From the NCBI GenBank assembly GCA_016293435.1, contig JAEDEG010000002.1, positions 1-53,568 of the forward strand: 53,568 bases of DNA, in the 5' to 3' direction. This document shows, piece after piece, positions 21,308-28,341 of this stretch; within the stretch, counting starts at the first letter, position 1, and every line of letters begins with the position of its first letter. The DNA is from Clostridia bacterium. GTDB taxonomy: Bacteria; Bacillota; Clostridia; UMGS1810. The notes beneath the pieces are model-generated. The model made no database searches. It was not told the DNA's origin and was given only the letters and a program-made list of their open reading frames with translations. Both the position numbers and the translations under genes were made by a program.

Positions 21308-22339
21308 ATGAACAAAATAAAATTGGCAATCATAGGCTCAGCGGGCTTTGGATGGAGTCATTTGGTGGGCATGCTCGACAATGACAATGTAGAAGTTGTC
21401 ATGCTTTGCGATACCAACGAAGAAGGTGTCAAAAAGCTATCCGATATGTATCATATACCATATACCACAGATGCTCAGGATATTTTTGACAATCCCGAAA
21501 TTGTCGGCGTAAGCATTGCACTTCCTGACCAGCTCCATGCCGAATATACAATAAAAGCGCTCAGAGCAGGCAAGCATGTACTGTGCGAAAAGCCTATGAC
21601 ATTAGACCCTGCAGAATCAAAAGAAATGATAAAAGCAGCCGAGCAAACAGGCAAAATTCTGATGATAGGGCAGATTTGCAGATTCACTCCTTCTTTTGTC
21701 AAAATTAAAAAGCTTGTAGACAGCGGTGAAATCGGCGAGCTTTTCTTTGTTGAGAGTGAGTATGCTCATGATTATTCCAAGATTGCCGGACCCGGTAACT
21801 GGAGATGCACTCCCGAACGTCATCCAATAATAGGCGGCGGCTGTCATGCTGTAGACCTTTTGCGTTGGATAGCAGGTGATCCGATAGAAACATATGCATA
21901 TTCAAATCAAAAGGTGCTGACCGATTGGCCTGTAGAAGATGCAACAATTGCAATTATGCAGTTTCCCGACAATGTGATCGGAAAGGTTTTCTGTTCTACA
22001 GGCTGTCAGAGAAAATATACCATGAGAACAGTGATTTACGGCACAAAGGGTACTATTATTGCCGATAACACAAGCCCCACAATATCAATATATAAAAAAG
22101 ACATTGAGGGCAAGGAAAAAATGTTTGACAGCGAGGCAAATGTATTGGAAATCAAAATTCCCGTTTCTGTCAATAATCATAATATCGGTCAGGAAATCAA
22201 GGAGTTTGTAAGATGTATATCCGATAATGATATGCCTGCCATGAGTGGTGTTGAGGGTATGAAAACGGTTGCAGCTTGTGCTGCTATTGTAGAAGCCGCC
22301 AAAAAGCACACTCCGATTAAAATAAACTATGAGATATAA
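21308..22339 (+). CDS. Gfo/Idh/MocA-family NAD(P)-dependent sugar oxidoreductase
   Basis: A 343-residue soluble dehydrogenase. The N-terminal Rossmann fold begins with IGSAGFGWSHL (glycine-rich nucleotide-binding loop). The family EKPMTLDP motif lies near residue 96, and a GGGCHAVDLLRWIAGDP motif marks the C-terminal alpha/beta substrate domain, whose His is a usual catalytic residue in this family. It is closely similar to the gene at 50651. Relatives oxidise or epimerise sugars, inositols or sugar acids; the substrate here is unknown but probably a monosaccharide released by the neighbouring glycosidase. The AAGGAGA ribosome site lies 7 bases upstream. A strong terminator follows the gene. 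Confidence 0.88.
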   Translation: MNKIKLAIIGSAGFGWSHLVGMLDNDNVEVVMLCDTNEEGVKKLSDMYHIPYTTDAQDIFDNPEIVGVSIALPDQLHAEYTIKALRAGKHVLCEKPMTLDPAESKEMIKAAEQTGKILMIGQICRFTPSFVKIKKLVDSGEIGELFFVESEYAHDYSKIAGPGNWRCTPERHPIIGGGCHAVDLLRWIAGDPIETYAYSNQKVLTDWPVEDATIAIMQFPDNVIGKVFCSTGCQRKYTMRTVIYGTKGTIIADNTSPTISIYKKDIEGKEKMFDSEANVLEIKIPVSVNNHNIGQEIKEFVRCISDNDMPAMSGVEGMKTVAACAAIVEAAKKHTPIKINYEI

Positions 22340-22355
22340 CCTTGTCGCATATACT

Positions 22356-22385
22356 ACCCGCCGTATGAACGGCGGGTTTTATTTC
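22356..22385 (+). terminator. Rho-independent terminator
   Basis: ACCCGCCGT (22356-22364), loop ATGA and ACGGCGGGT (22369-22377) form a perfect 9-bp GC-rich stem followed by TTTATTT. It ends the + strand operon after the Gfo/Idh/MocA gene. Confidence 0.88.
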
Positions 22386-22749
22386 ATTGGGAGTTATAAT
22401 TTTTCTATGAAATTCTTATAAGTCAACGCTTGCGACAACGGTTAAAATCGCCGCAGCGTGATTAAGCGAGCTTATCACGGTTTGATCCGATTTAAATATA
22501 AAAACATGTGTTAATAATGCATATATAAAACAAATGCAACAAATAAGAGCAAATTTTTATGTTTATTTCGGATAATAACATGTTCTATTTGTGATATTGC
22601 AATATTTTTGAAAATATATTATAATAAACAATTATTTTATATCCTGCGAATCGGGCACTCAGACACTCCTGAGCAGTGCAATACTAATAGACAGAAAAAA
22701 TCTTAACAGCAATGTTTTGAGCAACAATAATATCATGGCCGATTATTTT
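22386..22749. other. Non-coding stretch
   Basis: AT-rich sequence with no convincing gene. An imperfect hairpin lies at 22457-22479 (arms CGTGATTAAGC and GCTTATCACG, with one bulge). I saw no tRNA, promoter or mobile-element ends here. Confidence 0.5.
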
Positions 22750-23300
22750 TTATGGAATCACTTCGCTGTCTATTGGTCTTAATACCGAGCTCCACAAAAA
22801 TGCATTAACGGTTTTACCGTCAATGTCGGCAGGAAAATCTACGATTTTGTTGTTGTCTTCTTGAGATATATTATAAATTGACACACTGTCGAGCTTGCCG
22901 GGATTACTGTATACCGCAACAAACAAAGTACTATATCTCCTCTGACAAGCTCAAAGCTCTGACCGTCAACCTCTATAGCACATTCACCTGATATCATATA
23001 ATGACGCGGCTTTGCCGCTTATTGAAATTAAGCAATTATCATACGATTTCAAAAAGACATCTGCGTCCGGCGTTGGATTCACTTTGATAATACTTGTATG
23101 GCGCACAAAAGTATTAATTTTTTCAAAAATCATAAATATCCACCCGCCTTGATTTACTTTGCCATATCATGATTTTGTGATTATGTTTTGTCAAGTATTG
23201 AGCAGCTTGCATGGTTAGAGAGTATCATATAAGCACTTTGAGCAAGCTGTTTTGTATATCTTCTTTGGCAAATCCGAATCTGTCCTGTTCGGTAAATCAT
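22750..23300 (-). pseudogene. Remnant of a secreted protein carrying the shared C-terminal domain
   Basis: Reading the - strand, coding-like segments appear in shifting frames. One contains FGFAKEDIQNSLLKVLI (around 23250-23300) and then meets a stop. Another gives VNPTPDADVFLKSYDNCLISI (around 23030-23100). The last reads VAVYSNPGKLDSVSIYNI and ends NAFLWSSVLRPIDSEVIP with a TAA at 22752-22750. The last piece matches the locus-wide C-terminal domain (compare KAMVWNSETLKPI in the protein at 48287-50218). Frameshifts and stops break the reading frame, so this is a decayed gene, probably once a surface protein or enzyme. Its 5' end is uncertain. Confidence 0.6.
23000..23026 (+). repeat. 27-bp end fragment of the triple-hairpin repeat inside a pseudogene
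   Basis: These 27 bases, which include the GCGGCTTTGCCGC hairpin and end in TTATTGAA, are identical to one end of the repeat copy at 24822-24939 read on the opposite strand. They lie within the decayed coding sequence on the - strand, where they read as IS-GKAAS codons in frame with the flanks. Confidence 0.7.
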
Positions 23301-23359
23301 TGTTCATATGTTCGCTTATACAATACAAAATGAGCTTTTATGCCTCCTGTATGCTTATT

Positions 23360-24691
23360 TCAAGATACTTTGCACCAATATTCTTCTCCCAACGACAGCG
23401 GAACAAATTCCAAAATTAACGCTCCTGTGTTACTGCTGCTGATATTTGTTGTTATAGTGGGATAACCGCTGCTGTTTTTCTTAAGAAGCATTCTTTTCAT
23501 ACCGATTTTTGGCTGATCGTAGTCGTCGGAATCTGTGACAAAAAGTGCGGTTATTTCGCTGTTGCAGTCAAGCTCCACACCCCAAAGCGTTATTATATGA
23601 GTAACGTTGTATGCAGGTGTTTTATGTATAATGCCTATAGATTGACCTTCTTTCATATAATAAATAATGTCACGCTTAAAGGCTGTATAATCACCTGCAT
23701 ACATCCTGTTTGTAAGCAGATTTTCTTTAAACACGTCGTAGAAAAATCCACCCCTCGGATCCCACTTGAAAAAATCAGGAGAGTTAACATATACATCACT
23801 GTCTGCCTGATAACCGTTTATAAAAAAGTCGTTTAACAGGTTGGCATTGTATGAATAGACGGGGCTTTCAAAATATCTTCTGAACAAATTATAAATACCG
23901 CTTTTTGACTGCCCATCATATGAGTTTATGAGCTCCTTCAATTGGTCAAGCTTCGCCTGGCTTTCGCCGGTGAAAGCCTTTTGTGCAAGCTTATTTAAAT
24001 ATGCATCTATATTATTTTTGCTTTGGTCAAGCCACCAATGCAGCTGGTTTGCACTCACTGCGGCATAGCACATATTTCGGTCTGCGCCGTCCTCCTGCGG
24101 CAGACTCTTGTTTACGTCATACCAACCGCTGCCCTTATCCTGCCCGGCATATAAAAATGAGTAATTAGGATCTGTAATTTCAACCTCTTTTTCAAATTCG
24201 GATAACAAAGGAGCATCTATTCCTTTTGTCCATATTACCGCACGAGGTTCATTTTCTTCTGTTTTGTAGGTTGTTACATTTTGATTTTTTCCGCTTCTCA
24301 GATTATTTGCAATTTTCTCAATTTTTATATCGGGCTCGGAGTCAGCCTTCATATCAATTATTTCTGCTTGCACCACAGGCTTTATGTTGGCTGTATCCTC
24401 CCATACCATTACCTTTACCTTGTCTGCTTTGCCGGCAATATAAAACACCTCTGTTTCAGCTTTATATTGCCTTATCTCCACATTTGTACACCTGCTTTTT
24501 TGATATTGCGCTGCTATAACAGCACAGCGATCCGGCATTGCGGTCAGCTTTACGGTGGCTGCTGAATAATTGCTGAATTTTTGTATTGTGGTTTTTATAT
24601 TCGGTTGTAAATCGTTCGATTCTGCCGATACCGCACACATATTTAACAGTACGGAAAAAAGAATCGTCAAAGTAAAAACTGTTTTTTTCAT
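23360..24691 (-). CDS. Secreted IdeS/Mac-like cysteine protease (peptidase family C66)
   Basis: A 443-residue exported protein. Its signal peptide begins at MKKTVFTLTIL; I chose ATG 24691 because the upstream in-frame start puts charged residues ahead of it and lacks a good ribosome site. About residues 40-112 form a beta domain ending VKVMVWEDTANIKPVV, the locus-wide accessory domain. The rest aligns along its length with streptococcal IdeS from memory: IWTKGIDAP, GWYDVNKSL, CYAAVSANQLHWWLDQ, FINGY, DPRGGFFYDVF, HIITLWG, VTDSD and IGMK. The catalytic set is intact: Lys195, Cys208, His365 and Asp387/Asp389. IdeS cleaves the IgG hinge; whether this protein targets antibody or another surface protein is unknown. 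It lies alone, directly upstream of a decayed gene. Confidence 0.88.
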   Translation of the reverse strand: MKKTVFTLTILFSVLLNMCAVSAESNDLQPNIKTTIQKFSNYSAATVKLTAMPDRCAVIAAQYQKSRCTNVEIRQYKAETEVFYIAGKADKVKVMVWEDTANIKPVVQAEIIDMKADSEPDIKIEKIANNLRSGKNQNVTTYKTEENEPRAVIWTKGIDAPLLSEFEKEVEITDPNYSFLYAGQDKGSGWYDVNKSLPQEDGADRNMCYAAVSANQLHWWLDQSKNNIDAYLNKLAQKAFTGESQAKLDQLKELINSYDGQSKSGIYNLFRRYFESPVYSYNANLLNDFFINGYQADSDVYVNSPDFFKWDPRGGFFYDVFKENLLTNRMYAGDYTAFKRDIIYYMKEGQSIGIIHKTPAYNVTHIITLWGVELDCNSEITALFVTDSDDYDQPKIGMKRMLLKKNSSGYPTITTNISSSNTGALILEFVPLSLGEEYWCKVS

Positions 24692-24821
24692 TTTGCATAG
24701 TACCCTTTCCGACACATAATACTATTTTTTCTATATCACTGCCATACGCTGCAAATTGTCCTCACTTCAAAGCCTGCGGTTCATCCGATGGATTATTGTT
24801 TAGTAAATTTCATTGTTTATT

Positions 24822-24939
24822 TTCAATAAGCGGCAAAGCCGCGTCATTCAACGTTTTCAGTGGGAGATTGAACTCCCACTGAAAAAATTAAATGTCACCC
24901 GCCGCCTATAGAGGCGGGGGACATCTTAATTTAGTTATA
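24822..24939 (-). repeat. Triple-hairpin repeat, copy 1 (full length, inverted)
   Basis: About 118 bp. The end at 24822 starts TTCAATAA and contains the hairpin GCGGCAAAGCCGC. The middle has TTTTCAGTGGGAG / CTCCCACTGAAAA. The other end has CCGCCTATAGAGGCGG inside a longer stem and finishes GTTATA at 24934-24939. It has the same organisation as the copies at 25992 and 28208 but the opposite orientation. It has no coding capacity, so it behaves like a small non-autonomous palindromic element. Confidence 0.85.
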
Positions 24940-25645
24940 ATCCAAAAACCTCTCGATTTGTTCCGTAGAATATATCACTGTGACCGCTTATGAGCTTACA
25001 AAATTCTTCAAATCTATCCCATGTATTATGTATGTCAAATTCATATGCATGTCCCCATACATAAAAAATCTGCGGCTTATCCGTATCCATCTCAATAAAT
25101 TGTCTGCCCATTTCAAACATATTGTCCCACTCTTTATGATGATATACGGTAGGCTCAAAAACATACAAATCCTTCTGCATGTCAAAGCTGTGTGAAGATA
25201 CGGTTGTACGGCAGTACTTGATATTAGTGCGGCTTCGTATAACATCGGCTACATGCTCTGTAAAATTTATTCCGCCTCCCGGATATGCCATACCTACAAC
25301 CGATCTGCCGGACAGCTTTTCAAGATTTAGCCTGTCCTGCTCCACCTGATGCACTATTTCGTCATCGCTCAAATCGGGAAGAAACGGGTGTGTAAGTGTG
25401 TGAGCTGCAATCTCGTGATTTTTGTATATTTCTGCTATTTCTTCGGGTTTGTTTTTTATGTGCGATACCCTGACACCCTCTCTGATAAGCTCACCTTCTT
25501 GACCGAGCCTCTCCGAATTTATATTAAACGTTGACTTTAATTTGTATTTGTCAAGCAGCTCAATTAATCTTTTGTCCTGTGTAACTCCGTCATCATAGCT
25601 AAAGGTTACGGCTTTGTTATATTTATTGCAAAAATATTTGTTCAT
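24935..25645 (-). CDS. NodB-type polysaccharide deacetylase family protein
   Basis: A 236-residue protein without a signal peptide, made up almost entirely of a carbohydrate esterase 4/NodB-like fold. The metal-site motifs are YDDG (Asp18, Asp19) and HTLTH (His82, His86). AYPGG and WGHAYEF provide later motifs. Members deacetylate N-acetylated or O-acetylated sugars; the lack of an export signal suggests a cytoplasmic, soluble substrate such as an imported acetylated oligosaccharide. ATG 25645 is preferred over the preceding GTG because GGAG lies 8 bases upstream. The TAA stop (24937-24935) falls inside the end of repeat copy 1, so the original C-terminus may have been slightly altered. Confidence 0.82.
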   Translation of the reverse strand: MNKYFCNKYNKAVTFSYDDGVTQDKRLIELLDKYKLKSTFNINSERLGQEGELIREGVRVSHIKNKPEEIAEIYKNHEIAAHTLTHPFLPDLSDDEIVHQVEQDRLNLEKLSGRSVVGMAYPGGGINFTEHVADVIRSRTNIKYCRTTVSSHSFDMQKDLYVFEPTVYHHKEWDNMFEMGRQFIEMDTDKPQIFYVWGHAYEFDIHNTWDRFEEFCKLISGHSDIFYGTNREVFGL

Positions 25646-25706
25646 CACTTTTACTCCTACGTTATTTTTTTATTCTCGTTTGCCTTTAAAAATTATTATA
25701 CCAGAG

Positions 25707-25809
25707 GTAAAAAAGCTTGCTCGCAAGTGCATTTTTACGCAGCCGTCAAAACATAAGTCCGTGCGTTTGCACGGAAGGGCGCAAAGACTTGCCATGCAAG
25801 GATTTATGT
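25707..25809. repeat. Cluster of nested hairpins upstream of the deacetylase
   Basis: At 25707-25737, GTAAAAA and TTTTTAC flank an inner TTGCTCGCAA hairpin. At 25751-25809, outer arms ACATAAGTCC and GGATTTATGT (9 of 10 pairing) enclose two hairpins, CCGTGCGTTTGCACGG and CTTGCCATGCAAG, giving a cruciform or three-way-junction shape. The sequence differs from the triple-hairpin repeat. It could be another small palindromic element or a structured leader of the deacetylase transcript; a TATAAT on the - strand (25700-25695) would place transcription start downstream of it. Confidence 0.5.
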
Positions 25810-25945
25810 ATTAATTATATCATATTATCCGCGGCATATCAATTCTTTTTTGACTTAAATTTTATGTTCATATATACGTTTATTCTATAATTTTTATTTT
25901 TTAGATTTAATTCACAAAAAATACTATTAAAAATTATAATGTTTG

Positions 25946-25975
25946 TTGATTTTTTGCATAAATGTATGTTATAAT
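25946..25975 (+). promoter_or_regulatory. Promoter of the alpha-galactosidase/symporter operon
   Basis: TTGATT at 25946-25951 and TATAAT at 25970-25975 are separated by 18 bases, and TGT just before the -10 adds an extended -10 motif. Transcription would start about 25982, immediately before repeat copy 2, so that repeat lies in the 5' leader. Confidence 0.65.
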
Positions 25976-25991
25976 ACAGTATAAAATAAAT

Positions 25992-26108
25992 TATAACTAA
26001 ATTAAGATGTCCCCGCCTCTATAGGCGGCGGGTGACATTTAATTTTTTCAGTGGGAGTTCAATCTTCCACTGAAAACGTTGAATGACGCGGCTTTGCTGC
26101 TTATTGAA
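25992..26108 (+). repeat. Triple-hairpin repeat, copy 2 (full length)
   Basis: About 117 bp from TATAACTAAATTAAG to TTATTGAA, containing the three hairpins seen in copy 1. It separates the promoter at 25946 from the alpha-galactosidase start at 26126, so the transcript leader should be strongly structured. Confidence 0.85.
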
Positions 26109-26125
26109 AAAGAGGTGACATAAAA

Positions 26126-28207
26126 ATGAGCATTGTAATTAATATTAATAAAAATATCTTTTTGCTGCAGATGAAATCGACCTGTTACGCTTTTGGTGTT
26201 GATGACAAAGGATTGCTTAGGCATCTGTACTGGGGAGAACGAATTGAGTCTTGCGAGGATTTTGATATGCCGCATATTGATGAGGTATCCACAAATGACC
26301 CGCCTGCGGAAATCACAAGAGAGGAGTTTGCGGTGTATGGTGGACTTCGATACAAGGAGTATTGCTTAAAAGCCGCATTTTATGACGGCACAAGAGAGGT
26401 GGTGTATCGATATTGCGGATATGAAATTGCGGAAGGCGAAAACTGCGATGAGCTTATTATAACCTTGAAAGACATTCACTACGAGCTTATAATAAAGCTG
26501 CACTACAAGGTTTATGCCGATTATGACCTGATGGAGCGAAGCGTAGAGGTAGAAAATCTGTCGGACAAAACAATTGAAATAGAACGACTGCACAGCGCTC
26601 AGTTTCATATTCCTCATGAGGGGCTTAATTTTACGAATGTACACGGTCACTGGGGAGCGGAGCAACAAAAATTTACGCAAAAGCTAAGCTACGGCAAGGT
26701 CATAATTGAAAACCGCAGAGGAATTTCAACGCACAATCATAATCCCTATTTTATTTTGGATCGCAATGCATCGGAAAACAGCGGAGATGTGTATTTTGGG
26801 GCACTTCGCATGAGCGGAAATTTCAGCGGCATTGCAGAGCAGACGCCTTATGGCGAAACGCTGGTGCAGCTGGGCATCAATTCTCATGACTTTATGCTGA
26901 AATTAACCCCCGGTGAAATCTTCGCTGCGCCGCCTGTCATATGCGGATATACCTGTGATGGCTTTGAGAGCATGTCGCACAGACTTCATCATTTTGCCCT
27001 TGATACTATAATGCGCAAGGGTTTAAGGCCTGTGCTGTATAATTCGTGGGAGGCTACCGGATTTGCCGTAAATTGTGACGAGCAGATGAAACTGGCACAA
27101 AAGGCAAAAGAGATAGGAGCAGAGCTGTTTGTGCTCGATGACGGCTGGTTTGGCGAAAGAGACGGAATAGACAACGGTCTGGGTGATTGGTATGTAAACA
27201 GCAAAAAGTTCCCCAACGGACTAAATGAGCTTGTCGACAAAGTAAAATCCTTGGGTATGCTGTTCGGAATTTGGGTAGAGCCCGAAATGGTAAATCCGAA
27301 ATCGCAGCTCTACAAAAATCACCCCGACTGGATATATCATTTTGACACAAGAGAGAGTGATACCTCCAGAGGTCAGTATGTACTCAATATGACAAAAACC
27401 GAGGTTCAAACCTTTGTGTATGAAATGCTTGACGATCTGTTGAGCAAATACAATATCGACTATATAAAGTGGGACGCAAACAGACCTATTTCGCAGACAT
27501 CACCTCAAAAGGATATATGGTACAAGCATATTGACGCAATATATAGCATAGCAGCCAAGCTGAAGAAAAAACATAAGAACGTACTTTTTGAAGCGTGTGC
27601 TTCGGGCGGCGGAAGAATTGACTACGGAATTTTGGGGATTTTTGATGATTTTTGGACAAGCGACAACACTGATGCATATGACAGACTGTTTATTCAAGAT
27701 TCATATTCATATGTATATCCGATAAAAGCAATGCGCTCCTGGGTAACAGACTGTCCAAATTTTATATCTCAAAGAAATATACCACTTAAATTCAGGTATC
27801 ACAGTGCTATGATGGGAAGTCTCGGCATAGGCTGCAATATTTTAAAATTCACCGAGGATGATACGGCGCTGTCAAAGGAAATGATTGCGTTTTACAAGCA
27901 GATCAGACCGATAGTGCAGGAGGGGGATTTTTATCGCCTGAGCGGTGCAGGCACGAGTGATTATTTTGTATATGAATATTTAAAGGGCGGCGAGGGCTTG
28001 GTATTTGTATTTTTGCCGCAAAGCAAGGTCGGACACCGCGGCACAACCGTGCGTCTGCGCGGACTTTGCAAAAAGAGCATATATACACTTGAGACTGACG
28101 GAGGAGAAATCACAAAGAGCGGAGATTATCTTATGAACCGCGGAATTGATCTAAGGCTTGAGGGTGATTATGCAAGCACTGTTATCAAGCTGAAAAGAAA
28201 TAATTAA
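26126..28207 (+). CDS. GH36-type alpha-galactosidase, cytoplasmic
   Basis: A 693-residue enzyme without a signal peptide. It has an N-terminal beta-supersandwich, a central (beta/alpha)8 barrel and a C-terminal beta domain, close to the usual ~720 residues of bacterial GH36 enzymes. Diagnostic motifs are WVEPEMVNP, the nucleophile Asp450 in YIKWDANR, EACASGGGRIDYG and the acid/base Asp513 in WTSDNTDA. It should remove alpha-1,6-linked galactose from imported oligosaccharides. GAGGTG lies upstream of its ATG. It shares a promoter and probably a transcript with the sugar symporter downstream. The TAA stop is flush with repeat copy 3. Confidence 0.93.
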   Translation: MSIVININKNIFLLQMKSTCYAFGVDDKGLLRHLYWGERIESCEDFDMPHIDEVSTNDPPAEITREEFAVYGGLRYKEYCLKAAFYDGTREVVYRYCGYEIAEGENCDELIITLKDIHYELIIKLHYKVYADYDLMERSVEVENLSDKTIEIERLHSAQFHIPHEGLNFTNVHGHWGAEQQKFTQKLSYGKVIIENRRGISTHNHNPYFILDRNASENSGDVYFGALRMSGNFSGIAEQTPYGETLVQLGINSHDFMLKLTPGEIFAAPPVICGYTCDGFESMSHRLHHFALDTIMRKGLRPVLYNSWEATGFAVNCDEQMKLAQKAKEIGAELFVLDDGWFGERDGIDNGLGDWYVNSKKFPNGLNELVDKVKSLGMLFGIWVEPEMVNPKSQLYKNHPDWIYHFDTRESDTSRGQYVLNMTKTEVQTFVYEMLDDLLSKYNIDYIKWDANRPISQTSPQKDIWYKHIDAIYSIAAKLKKKHKNVLFEACASGGGRIDYGILGIFDDFWTSDNTDAYDRLFIQDSYSYVYPIKAMRSWVTDCPNFISQRNIPLKFRYHSAMMGSLGIGCNILKFTEDDTALSKEMIAFYKQIRPIVQEGDFYRLSGAGTSDYFVYEYLKGGEGLVFVFLPQSKVGHRGTTVRLRGLCKKSIYTLETDGGEITKSGDYLMNRGIDLRLEGDYASTVIKLKRNN

Positions 28208-28325
28208 TATAACTAAATTAAGATGTCCTCCGCCTCTATAGGCGGCGGATGACATTTAATTTTTTCAGCGGGAGTTCAATCTCCCACTGAAAACGTTGAA
28301 TGACACGGCTTTGCCGCTTATTGAA
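28208..28325 (+). repeat. Triple-hairpin repeat, copy 3 (full length)
   Basis: About 118 bp with the same ends and hairpins as copies 1 and 2. It begins at the base after the alpha-galactosidase stop codon and ends 16 bases before the symporter ATG, so it is essentially the whole intergenic space of this operon. Confidence 0.85.
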
Positions 28326-28341
28326 TGGGAGGTACAAAAAA

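Noticed and set aside
22420..22500. tRNA-like segment with GGTTTGATCC
   Set aside because: No acceptor stem, anticodon arm or D-arm can be drawn around it; only a short bulged hairpin is present.
24822..28325. CRISPR array from the repeated palindromes
   Set aside because: Copies are about 118 bp, kilobases apart and in both orientations, with whole genes between them and no cas genes.
28300..28341. Upstream in-frame start for the sugar symporter
   Set aside because: It would translate the hairpin repeat, and the ATG at 28342 has a good ribosome site.
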